From positions 1 through 7,434 of the forward strand of contig JAAUQA010000151.1 in the NCBI GenBank assembly GCA_012032855.1: a stretch of DNA of 7,434 nucleotides, written 5' to 3'. The notes beneath the pieces are model-generated. The model searched no databases. It was not told where the DNA came from and worked only from the letters and a program-made list of their open reading frames with translations. This DNA comes from Candidatus Competibacteraceae bacterium (GTDB taxonomy: Bacteria; Pseudomonadota; Gammaproteobacteria; Competibacterales; Competibacteraceae). Within the stretch, counting starts at the first letter, position 1. Each line of letters starts with the position of its first letter. This document shows positions 1 through 6,062 of this stretch, piece by piece. The position numbers were made by a program, and so were the translations under genes.

Positions 1-681
1 ATACTGGATTGATACACTTTCGGCAGCCAGGGTCAACGCCTCAATGGCAGGAATGCCGACTTCCAGCAACATTGCCAAACTGGCGAGGAAATCGCGTCGT
101 TGCTGACGTCTGACCAACCCCCCGAGCAACGGGATGGCGAGTGTTATTGTGGCGAAAGCGTAAGGTTGTTCGGTCAGGCTCAACATGCGATACCGCCAAA
201 CCAGCAGATTTACCAACAAATACAGCCCTATCAACGGCACGGCGGTGCGCAAAATATAGCCGGTTGGGCCGATTATGCCCAAGAAGAGGGCCGGGAAAGG
301 CGCTATGAACACGGTCAGCACCAGGATGGCTATCGGGTAGACCATACGGGCTTTAAACCGCAACAGACGGCGTGCGCGGGCGGCATAATGCTCGCCTAAG
401 CGGGTAAACGTGGCTTGTAACTTGCCGGCTTCCGTCGCCACTGCAATCAAGCGTGTTTCCCAAGGGAGAAACAGGCCGCACCGCCGACCGGCCTGAGCGA
501 GTGGTGTGCCTTGTTGAATGAAACGGGTCAGTTTTTCGATGCGGGGCTGTAATGCTGCAGGCACCTGCTTAGCAATAATGGGCAAAGCTTGCAGTAAGGG
601 AATACCCGCCCGTTCCAGGGTGGCGAATTGAATGAATAATTCGGAACGGGCTTGAGCCGTCAGTAGGACGAAAGAGGACAC
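1..681 (-). CDS. Type II secretion system F-family inner-membrane protein (GspF/PilC-like), C-terminus outside window
   Basis: The minus strand is open for 227 codons from GTG at 681 to the left edge, with no stop. The protein is a polytopic inner-membrane platform protein of the type II secretion / type IV pilus class, which couples the assembly ATPase to the pseudopilus. Visible parts are a first T2SSF domain at about residues 14-115 (FIQFATLERAGIPLLQAL, then a segment ending IAVATEAGKL), a hydrophobic segment at about 116-138 (YPIAILVLTVFIAPFPALF), a second at about 148-162, and the beginning of the second T2SSF domain (FLASLAMLLEVGIPAIEAL) at the edge. Starting at GTG is forced: an in-frame TAA lies five codons upstream and AAGGA sits 8 bases before the GTG. 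The usual N-terminal leader of about 50 residues seen in classical GspF is absent. The upstream neighbours are not gsp genes, so it may be a divergent or stand-alone family member. The family call is firm; the exact system is not known. Confidence 0.87.
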   Translation of the reverse strand, partial: MSSFVLLTAQARSELFIQFATLERAGIPLLQALPIIAKQVPAALQPRIEKLTRFIQQGTPLAQAGRRCGLFLPWETRLIAVATEAGKLQATFTRLGEHYAARARRLLRFKARMVYPIAILVLTVFIAPFPALFLGIIGPTGYILRTAVPLIGLYLLVNLLVWRYRMLSLTEQPYAFATITLAIPLLGGLVRRQQRRDFLASLAMLLEVGIPAIEALTLAAESVSIQY

Positions 682-689
682 GCGGCTGG

Positions 690-694
690 TCCTT
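690..694 (-). promoter_or_regulatory. Ribosome binding site of the T2SSF gene
   Basis: AAGGA on the minus strand lies 8 bases before the GTG at 681-679. It is the main reason for accepting a non-ATG start, together with the in-frame TAA a few codons upstream. Confidence 0.6.
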
Positions 695-791
695 GGTTAA
701 TGGCGCTGAGCAAGAGGCTAACATGCCATGCAAACAAATCCAAAAACCACCATGCCAATCATGCCGTCTATCATCGGGCGCAATTGATGCC

Positions 792-946
792 GTAGGGGCG
801 AACCGCTGTGTTCGCCCTGTCACCGAGCGCAATTGCTGCAATACAACCGTAGCGACGCCTGATGTAGGGGCGAACACGCAGGTTCGCCCCTACAATGGGA
901 CTATGTCCGTTACCTTGGGTGATTGGACGAACACAGCGGGTTCACA
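792..946. repeat. Composite inverted-repeat element (MITE/REP-like) with nested palindromes
   Basis: The left end (792-818) begins GTAGGGGCGAAC and closes with GTTCGCCCT, forming a stem of 8 base pairs (796-803 with 810-817) and a 6-base loop. The right end carries an inverted, decayed copy of the same sequence: CCGCTGTGTTCG at 803-814 is exactly repeated in reverse at 928-939. The match extends inward at constant spacing to TCACC (820-824) against GGTGA (918-922). A perfect palindrome lies in the middle (separate entry). No open reading frame of convincing quality lies inside. The right end touches the stop codon of the DUF1127 gene (942-944). Inference: a non-autonomous mobile or REP-type element; no transposase is visible in the window. 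The exact outer borders are uncertain by about 5-10 bases. Confidence 0.6.
864..893. repeat. Perfect 12-bp palindrome with 6-base loop
   Basis: GTAGGGGCGAAC (864-875) is followed by a 6-base loop ACGCAG and the exact reverse complement GTTCGCCCCTAC (882-893). It shares its arm sequence with the left end of the surrounding element at 792-803. GTAGGGGCGAAC-type hairpins are a familiar class of dispersed intergenic repeat in several bacterial groups. There is no T-run on either side, so it is not a classical intrinsic terminator, although it would form a strong hairpin in RNA. Confidence 0.8.
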
Positions 947-1190
947 GGCGCCAGAACGGCTTGCTCACTTCCCGCATCACGTCAGCTCGACTGACGCCGA
1001 TGTCCTTACGCATCCGCTCATCCAGTGCCATTAGCGCCCGGCGTTGACGGGCACGTTCCCACCATGTTCCCAAGACGGTAATGCAACGCCTAATCAGTCC
1101 GACGGATTGCGGTAAGCTATTATTAACGCAGGAGTGAGCATTGATTGATCGCCTGATCAGAGAATCATCGATACATTGTGTCTTTGTCAT
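942..1190 (-). CDS. DUF1127 domain-containing small protein
   Basis: An 82-residue basic protein. Residues about 32-80 match the DUF1127 pattern: two tryptophans (W43, W44), an Arg-rich helix (RARQRRALMALDERM), the signature KDIGVSRADVMRE (62-74), and a KPFWR end (77-81). The first 30 residues are variable. Start choice: ATG at 1190 has AAGGAG nine bases upstream; a longer in-frame version to 1256 would run across that site and the divergent promoter region. Small DUF1127 proteins are known in other proteobacteria as Arg-rich regulators linked to phosphate, carbon or RNA metabolism, but the role here cannot be deduced. It is transcribed divergently from the MocR gene and shares with it a matched dyad over the start codon, so MocR control is plausible. 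The stop codon abuts the repeat element. Confidence 0.88.
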   Translation of the reverse strand: MTKTQCIDDSLIRRSINAHSCVNNSLPQSVGLIRRCITVLGTWWERARQRRALMALDERMRKDIGVSRADVMREVSKPFWRL

Positions 1191-1198
1191 GATTACAA
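1184..1198 (-). promoter_or_regulatory. Candidate operator dyad over the DUF1127 start codon
   Basis: On the minus strand this reads TTGTAATCATGACAA, with the DUF1127 ATG at its centre. The ends TTGT and ACAA are complementary, the TTGT-N-ACAA shape typical of GntR-type winged-helix regulators. It matches the site over the MocR start in 13 of 15 positions. Inference: a MocR binding site. The alternative is chance similarity, helped by both proteins beginning Met-Thr. Confidence 0.4.
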
Positions 1199-1199
1199 T

Positions 1200-1205
1200 C
1201 TCCTT
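1200..1205 (-). promoter_or_regulatory. Ribosome binding site of the DUF1127 gene
   Basis: AAGGAG on the minus strand, 9 bases before the ATG at 1190-1188. It decides in favour of the 82-residue start over the longer in-frame alternative at 1256. Confidence 0.7.
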
Positions 1206-1233
1206 GCATATAGAGTACAATTCAATCTTATAC
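1204..1233 (+). promoter_or_regulatory. Possible sigma70 promoter for the MocR gene
   Basis: TTGCAT (1204-1209), an 18-base spacer and TTATAC (1228-1233) resemble -35 and -10 boxes reading toward the regulator. A minus-strand TATAAG overlaps the same -10 bases (1227-1232) and could serve the DUF1127 gene, but the nearest TTGACT (1247-1252) is only 14 bases away, which is too short. The 78-base gap between the two start codons must hold both promoters. Confidence 0.3.
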
Positions 1234-1260
1234 CGCATCTTTATGAAGTCAATCATTTTA

Positions 1261-1275
1261 TTGTTACCATGACAA
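1261..1275 (+). promoter_or_regulatory. Candidate operator dyad over the MocR start codon
   Basis: TTGTTACCATGACAA, with the regulator's own ATG at 1269-1271 inside. The half-sites TTGTTA and TGACAA are complementary in 5 of 6 positions. It mirrors the site at 1184-1198 on the other strand, 13 of 15 identical. Inference: autoregulation by the MocR protein acting at both divergent starts. Confidence 0.4.
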
Positions 1276-2653
1276 TTTGGCAGCCTACCCTAGAAAATAC
1301 TACTAAACCCCGCTATATCGCTTTGGCGGATACGTTAGCGCATGACATCAAGGAGGGCCGCTTGCTTCCCGGCAATCGCCTGCCGACTCATCGCGATTTG
1401 GCCGAACATTTAGGGGTCACCGTAGGCACAGTAAGCCGGGCCTATAGTGAAGCGGAACGCAGAGGTTTGATTCAAGGCGAGATAGGGCGCGGAACCTTTG
1501 TACGCAAACCTGCGGAACCACCGGCTTTCGCTGTACATGCCCAGGAACCCGGCACCCTCGACCTCTCCGCAAACGTTCCCAACTTAGCGCAGCGTCATAC
1601 AGCAGCGATGAGTCGAGCGCTGGGCGAATTGGCAAATGATTCTCAGCTTAGTGACCGTCTGAATTACCAGGCTGCCGAGGGATTACCGGCGTATCGATCG
1701 GCAGGCGCTGATTGGATCGCTCGCGGTGGATTAACGATGCCGGCGGAACGGGTATTGATCACCAACGGCGGTCAACATGCCCTGTTGATTACCTTTATGG
1801 CACTCGCCAAACCCGGCGATACGGTATTGACAGAGAGGCTCACTTATCCGGGGATCAAAGCCATTGCCGGCAATTTACATCTCAATTTGCGGGGACTGGA
1901 CATGGATGCGGAAGGCATCCTCCCCGAAGCGTTGGAGGCTGCCTGCAAAAAGGCAATGCGCGGTTTCTATTCTGCGTACCCACGTTGCAAAATCCGACCA
2001 CCGCGACATTATCCACGGCGCGTCGTCAACACATCGCGGCCTTGGCTCGGACCCATGATTTGACCATTGTCGAAGATGACGTTTACGGTTTTCTGATGCC
2101 GGATCGGCCAGCGCCGATAGCCTGCTACGCACCCGAACGGACTTACTTTGTCACCAGTCTGTGCAAGAGCGTATTACCCGGCTTGCGGGTCGGTTATCTG
2201 GGTGTGCCGGAAGGCAATGCCGAACGGTTTAGCGCAGTGATTCGCAGCACCGTTTGGATGGGTTCTCCGTTGATGGCGGAAATCGCTACTCGTTGGATAC
2301 AAGATGGCACTGCCGATGAGTTAGCCGATTGGCAACGCCGGGAAGCAGAAACACGTCAGGACATGGCCGCTCAAATCCTACCCGGTTGGGAATACCAAAC
2401 GTATTCAGCGAGCATGCATCTTTGGTTACCCTTGCCCGATCCCCGGCATGCCCACGATATTGTACAAAGCGCCCGCGTTCGTGGGGTGTTGTTAAGTCCG
2501 GCCGCCACGTTTGCCGTAGAACGTTCAGGTGTTCCGCATGCGCTGCGTATCTGTCTCATGGGACCCGCGAATCGCGAACAATTGGAGCGCGGCTTGACAG
2601 TGATCGCCGAACTGCTGAACGAATCCCCGGATTTTTGTTGTGCGACGCTTTAA
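1269..2653 (+). CDS. MocR-type regulator: GntR winged helix fused to class I aminotransferase-like domain (frameshifted near 1950)
   Basis: With one base restored, the gene encodes about 461 residues, the usual MocR length. Residues about 14-78 form a GntR winged helix (RLPTHRDLAEHLGV, TVGTVSRAY, GEIGRGTFV). The rest is a fold type I PLP domain: TNGGQHALL near the cofactor, NPTT with Asn242, EDDVYGF (269-275) and the Schiff-base lysine Lys300 in SLCKSVLPGLRVGY, then a late ALRICL arginine segment. Frame one ends at 2063 after an alien tail. Frame two takes over at GGC 1952 and gives CKKGNARFLFCVPTLQNPTT across the join. The run AAAAAGG at 1947-1953 is one base short. MocR proteins usually sense PLP or amino-compound ligands and control adjacent genes; the ligand here is unknown. 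ATG 1269 fits the family N-terminus (MTIWQPTL) but has no clear ribosome site. The hydrolase gene follows 13 bases after the stop. Sequencing error is more likely than decay, since both halves are well preserved. Confidence 0.9.
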
Positions 2654-2666
2654 GCGACAAGCGTTG

Positions 2667-3548
2667 ATGCAACACTTTGCTACCAATGACGGCACACCTA
2701 TCCATGTCAGGATTTTGGGCCAGGGAACCCCAATCGTGTTTCTGCACGGCTGGACTTCCAGCCATCAGGAATGGCTGCCGTATGGCAAGGCGTTGGGGGA
2801 TTGTCATCAGGTTTATTGTTGGGATGCCCGAGGACATGGGGCATCGCCAGCACAAGATGCCCCCACCATAGAACGCATGGCCCGCGATCTGCAGCAACTC
2901 ATAGCCCATTATGATCTGCATAAACCCGTTCTCATGGGCCACTCTATGGGCGCGTTGACCGTATGGGAATATATCCGGCAGTCGGGTTGTGCGGATCTCG
3001 GCGGAATTTGCCTGATCGACCAGTCTCCCCGTTTGCTAACCGATACGGATTGGCCACTGGGCATCTATGGGAATTTTTCACCCGCGCGTAATCGCGATTT
3101 TATAGCAGAACTCAAGACAGATTTCGCCGAAGCCGTATTGCGCCTGGCTGCTGCCGGTCTCAATGCCCGATTCACTGCGAGTTATGAGCGTAATTCCGTG
3201 GGGTGTCAGATGCTGCGTCAGTATTTGCAGGGACTGGACTCGGAACCGCTGATCGGCTGTTGGGAAAGTCTGAGTCAGTCCGACTATCGGGAAGTATTGC
3301 CGACCATCACCGTGCCCACGCTGCTGATTTATGGTGCCGAAAGCACGTTTTATACATTGGAAACCGCGCATTATGTGCGGGACCATATCCCCAATGCTGA
3401 TTTGCGAGTGTACGAGAACACCGACCATTCCCCGCATTTGTGGCAACCGGAACGGTTCATCGCGGATTTTCGGACATTCGTTGGTGAGCCATTCACCGTT
3501 GCGGAAAACCTTCATAGCCCATCGCCCGGTAATACAGATAAAAATTAA
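2667..3548 (+). CDS. Alpha/beta hydrolase
   Basis: A 293-residue single-domain alpha/beta hydrolase with no signal peptide, so cytoplasmic. Visible are the oxyanion-hole HGW (27-29), the DARGHGAS loop (53-60), the nucleophile elbow GHSMG with Ser93, a probable beta-6 end LIDQSP with Asp118, YGAES (222-226) where many relatives have Asp, and the late histidine DHSPH (His254 or His257). The catalytic acid is therefore either Asp118 or Glu225. The substrate cannot be read from sequence; an esterase, lactonase or C-C hydrolase are all possible. ATG 2667 was chosen because homologous sequence begins MQHFATNDGTPIHV; a GTG at 2640 would overlap the MocR stop and add nine basic residues. It lies 13 bases after the MocR gene, so it is probably co-transcribed with and controlled by that regulator. 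The last 18 or so residues run antisense into the transglycosylase gene. Confidence 0.9.
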   Translation: MQHFATNDGTPIHVRILGQGTPIVFLHGWTSSHQEWLPYGKALGDCHQVYCWDARGHGASPAQDAPTIERMARDLQQLIAHYDLHKPVLMGHSMGALTVWEYIRQSGCADLGGICLIDQSPRLLTDTDWPLGIYGNFSPARNRDFIAELKTDFAEAVLRLAAAGLNARFTASYERNSVGCQMLRQYLQGLDSEPLIGCWESLSQSDYREVLPTITVPTLLIYGAESTFYTLETAHYVRDHIPNADLRVYENTDHSPHLWQPERFIADFRTFVGEPFTVAENLHSPSPGNTDKN

Positions 3549-4110
3549 TCACGCGAAACACGTAGACCCTTGTTTCATCGTAGGGGGGAATGTTGTTGCG
3601 GTAGCGGATTACGGCGTTCTCACCGGCGTTGTAGGCGGCTAACACCAGCTTGATGTTTTTGAATTGATCCAGTAATACCCGCAAGTAGCGCGCCCCGCCC
3701 TTGATATTGGCGACCGGATCGAAGGCGTCTTGTACCCCGAAGCGCTGGGCAGTGCCGGGCATGAGTTGCATCAAGCCCATCGCCCCTTTGGGAGAAACCG
3801 CCCGGGGATTGTAACCGGATTCGGCGCTGATCACGGCATGTACCAGAGCCGGTTCCAACTTGTGTTGACGGGCGATCCGTTCGATATGCGGAGCGTAGCG
3901 CTGTTGATTGGCTTTATTGATCTTTAAGGGTTTTCTCAGGCTGTTGCGGAACGCGCTATCCCGTCGAGGTAATCGATTAGACGAACTGGCGGTCGGGAGT
4001 AATCCAGTAGAGGTTGCAATCGGTTGCGCGCTTGCCGCCGGCTGTGCACCGATAAGTAACGCACAGCCGATTAAAACAGCCGCTAATATACTTAGCCAGT
4101 AGGGATGCAT
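3493..4110 (-). CDS. Lytic transglycosylase, SLT domain (periplasmic)
   Basis: A 205-residue exported murein transglycosylase that cleaves the MurNAc-GlcNAc bond to give 1,6-anhydro ends. A signal peptide covers about residues 1-28 (hydrophobic SILAAVLIGCALLIG, cleavage after ASA). There is no Cys after the h-region that would make it a lipoprotein, though Cys16 lies inside it. A basic linker follows to about residue 66. The SLT fold covers about 72-200, with catalytic Glu97 in ISAESGYNP, the GAMGLMQLMPGTAQRFGV motif (109-126), NIKGGARYL (135-143) and AYNAGENAV (159-167). ATG 4110 is preferred because it places the signal peptide at the N-terminus. A GTG at 4143 would add 11 polar residues, and neither start has a good ribosome site. 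It is the last gene of the minus-strand exported-protein cluster, 42 bases after the propeller gene stop. Its 3' end overlaps the hydrolase gene by 56 bases. Confidence 0.92.
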   Translation of the reverse strand: MHPYWLSILAAVLIGCALLIGAQPAASAQPIATSTGLLPTASSSNRLPRRDSAFRNSLRKPLKINKANQQRYAPHIERIARQHKLEPALVHAVISAESGYNPRAVSPKGAMGLMQLMPGTAQRFGVQDAFDPVANIKGGARYLRVLLDQFKNIKLVLAAYNAGENAVIRYRNNIPPYDETRVYVFRVINFYLYYRAMGYEGFPQR

Positions 4111-4128
4111 AGTCGGCAGCTGATCGCA

Positions 4129-4148
4129 GTGGGCGATGCCCACCCTAC
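4129..4148. repeat. Truncated GTAGGGTGGGC-type palindromic repeat
   Basis: On the minus strand GTAGGGTGGGC is followed by ATC and GCCCAC, giving a 6-bp stem with a 3-base loop. A complete element of this type would close with CCTAC on the far side, which is missing here. It fills most of the 42-base gap between the propeller gene and the transglycosylase gene. It would form a hairpin in the joint transcript, but no T-run follows, so it is not a standard terminator. Confidence 0.6.
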
Positions 4149-4152
4149 CGGA

Positions 4153-6062
4153 CTAATACCGGGCATAGGTGAATTCACCGAGTTCATTGCTGTATTCCTT
4201 ATACCAGTTGTCCTGGATAAATAGCCATTGCCCAACTGCGTTAGCTTTGGTCAACGGGCGGGTTACTGTACCCTGCTTGGTGGCGAAAGCCGGAATTTCA
4301 TACTCATACTCGACACTCACCCGACCAATATTGCCTCGAACGGCAACCTCATTGATCTTAAAACTGCGATACACCACCCGACCGGTCGCCGCCAGATAAT
4401 CGACTTCCCGTAGGTTGGCGCGGAAAAACGGATCGAACAACGGATAAGCGGTGCGATAATCGTTTTTGACTAGCGCACTCCACAACCGGTTCGCCGCTGT
4501 GCGCAATAAGGCTTGTTTGTTGGGGGAGCCGGAATCGCTCAACAGATCGGTAGGCGGTTCGGTTTGCGGCAGTTCGAAGCGATGCAAAATTAGATCGGCC
4601 TGCCCACCCAAAGCGTCTTTTTGATAACGGCCAGCCAACAGGTAATAGGTGTTCCCGATCTGCTGGAAAGACGCCGAAAACGGATAGAGATAGTCATTAT
4701 GCCGACCTCGGCTATCAATGGCGACATCTTCAGGCAGCCACTTCTCGCCGGCATTTTCCGACGTATTCAGATATAGATCGCCGCGAATATTGCGAAAATC
4801 GTTCCAGACAGCGGTGACTGAATCGTCGGTCGCCACAATCCGGGGATACAGCGCCTTGGTGTACGGGAAAGGATAATGCCGCAAACTCTTGGGTTTATCC
4901 CAGTGAGCGCCGCCGTCCACAGAACGGGCGTAATAAACGGTCTGTTTCCAGGGCTCGGTACGTTGATCTGTGCGGGCGCTGAACACCAAATGAAGATTGG
5001 TTTGCTGGGAGGCCAGTTCAATATTGGCGATATCCAGATTGCGGGGGTTATCCAATGAAAACAGTTGCCACTGTTGACCCCCATCATCCGAAAAAGCGCC
5101 CTCAATCAAAAAGTCATTCTTGTTCTTATCCAGCCACAGAACCAATAGCCGTTCACCGACACTGTAAGCTTTTAGAATCAATACATTGTTAACTTCCTTG
5201 ATAACCGTTGGCTTCTTCCAGCTTCCATCCGCTTCGGTGTGAGTGAACAGAATCTTTTTCTTGTCTTCTTGTTGGGACCAGGAAAACGAAACGGTTATAT
5301 CGCCGTGGCTGAGCAATGTCGGCCAGATTGATTCGCTGTACCCGGCGGTTAACCTATAGGTCTTACCCCAGGTTTTACCGTGATCAGCAAAATGGCGGGC
5401 ATAAATATGGTAACTGGGCGTCGCTGGGGGTTTTTGCTGAACCGCCTCCCGGCGGCGCTCGGTAGTGCCGGTCTCCTTTGAAGCGTCCTGCGTGCGTGAC
5501 AGCGGTTTTTGTTCGGGAATGATGTCTTGCAGGGAAACAACCGATGCCTGTTCATTCAGCAGGGGCTGTTGTCCCAGCCAAGCTATATTCAAGCGTCCCT
5601 GCTGATCGGCAGTGAGTACAATGCGCGTCAACGCATGGGTGAGCGTATCCACGACGGTTTCGTCTTCCCAAGTCAACCCGTAGTCGGGTGAATGGCGCAA
5701 TAACAGAACGAAATTCCCTGCCCGTTGCTCGCGCCAAGCAGCATATAAATGCTTACCCGCTGCGACCATCGCTAAACCTGTTGCTGGTCCTCGATTGTCA
5801 CCGGGATTAAGCATGACGCTATGATTGCCATACGAGCGAGCCAGAATGCGACCTTGAGCATCATAATAGCCGACCGCCGCATCACCGGTTGCGTTCACCA
5901 CCAGTTGCGGGGGGCGCTTGGCGTTAAACCCCGCTTCGTTGACTTGCCATTCCGTCGCACCGACCAGACTGGCGTAAAACACAAGGGGACCCAAAACAGG
6001 CCCCCTCGCAACAATGCGCCGACCACGTGGCCGGCGCTGACCTGAAACAATACCGATAACAT
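4153..6062 (-). CDS. Exported Asp-box beta-propeller protein with NTF2-like C-terminal region (5' end uncertain)
   Basis: About 600 residues are certain, from GAATGG at 5952 to the TAG at 4153. Five Asp-box motifs (S/F-x-D/N-x-G-x-x-W) are visible: SPDYGLTW, FADHGKTW, SDDGGQQW, SVDGGAHW and SENAGEKW, as in sialidase-like propellers. The FRIP motif is absent, so sialidase activity is not supported; a binding or scaffold role is as likely. A polar Lys/Arg/Gln-rich insert lies between the first and second boxes (about 5430-5500). The last 120 residues (LWSALVKNDYRTAYPLFDPF to the WLFIQDNWYKEY segment) resemble an NTF2/SnoaL-like domain. The start is unclear: in the propeller frame no ATG precedes 5952 except one at 6162, deep inside the neighbour gene. 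In the adjacent frame ATG 6062, overlapping the neighbour's stop as TGATG, or GTG 6026 gives a signal-peptide-like GGLFWVPLCFTPVWS that would join after one missing base at about 5955-5985. It is probably translated in an operon with both neighbours. Confidence 0.82.
6016..6037 (-). other. Strong RNA hairpin at the junction of the two exported-protein genes
   Basis: Arms GCGCCG (6016-6021) and CGGCGC (6032-6037) flank a self-complementary CCACGTGG-type centre. On the minus strand the single imperfect pair is a G-U wobble, whereas on the plus strand it is an A-C mismatch, so the hairpin is better in the minus-strand transcript that reads through here. It gives about 9 pairs around an ACGU loop. 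It starts 25 bases after the upstream stop and holds the alternative GTG start (6026) in its apex. No U-tract follows, so intrinsic termination is unlikely; a role in start-site masking or RNA processing is inference. Confidence 0.4.

Noticed and set aside
100..399. Plus-strand open frame of 99 codons
   Set aside because: Antisense to the well-supported T2SSF gene; composition rich in Gln, His and Arg is typical of a shadow frame.
718..774. 18-codon hydrophobic peptide on the minus strand (MIDGMIGMVVFGFVCMAC)
   Set aside because: No ribosome binding site and too short to separate from chance; it lies in the leader before the T2SSF gene.
693..1034. Plus-strand open frame of 113 codons across the repeat element
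   Set aside because: It is built from palindromic repeat sequence plus the antisense of DUF1127, with no family resemblance.
1940..1960. Programmed -1 ribosomal frameshifting in the MocR gene
   Set aside because: A -1 slip would give the right product, but the site reads C AAA AAG, not the canonical A AAA AAG, no clear downstream stimulatory structure was seen, and MocR genes are not known to use frameshifting. Similar frame breaks elsewhere in the window make an indel more likely.
3483..3497. Hairpin GGTGA/TCACC at the transglycosylase stop as a terminator
   Set aside because: Only 5 pairs and no T-run on either strand.
4153..5952. Sialidase (neuraminidase) identity for the Asp-box protein
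   Set aside because: Asp-boxes occur in many non-enzymatic propellers; the FRIP motif and a recognisable arginine triad are not seen.
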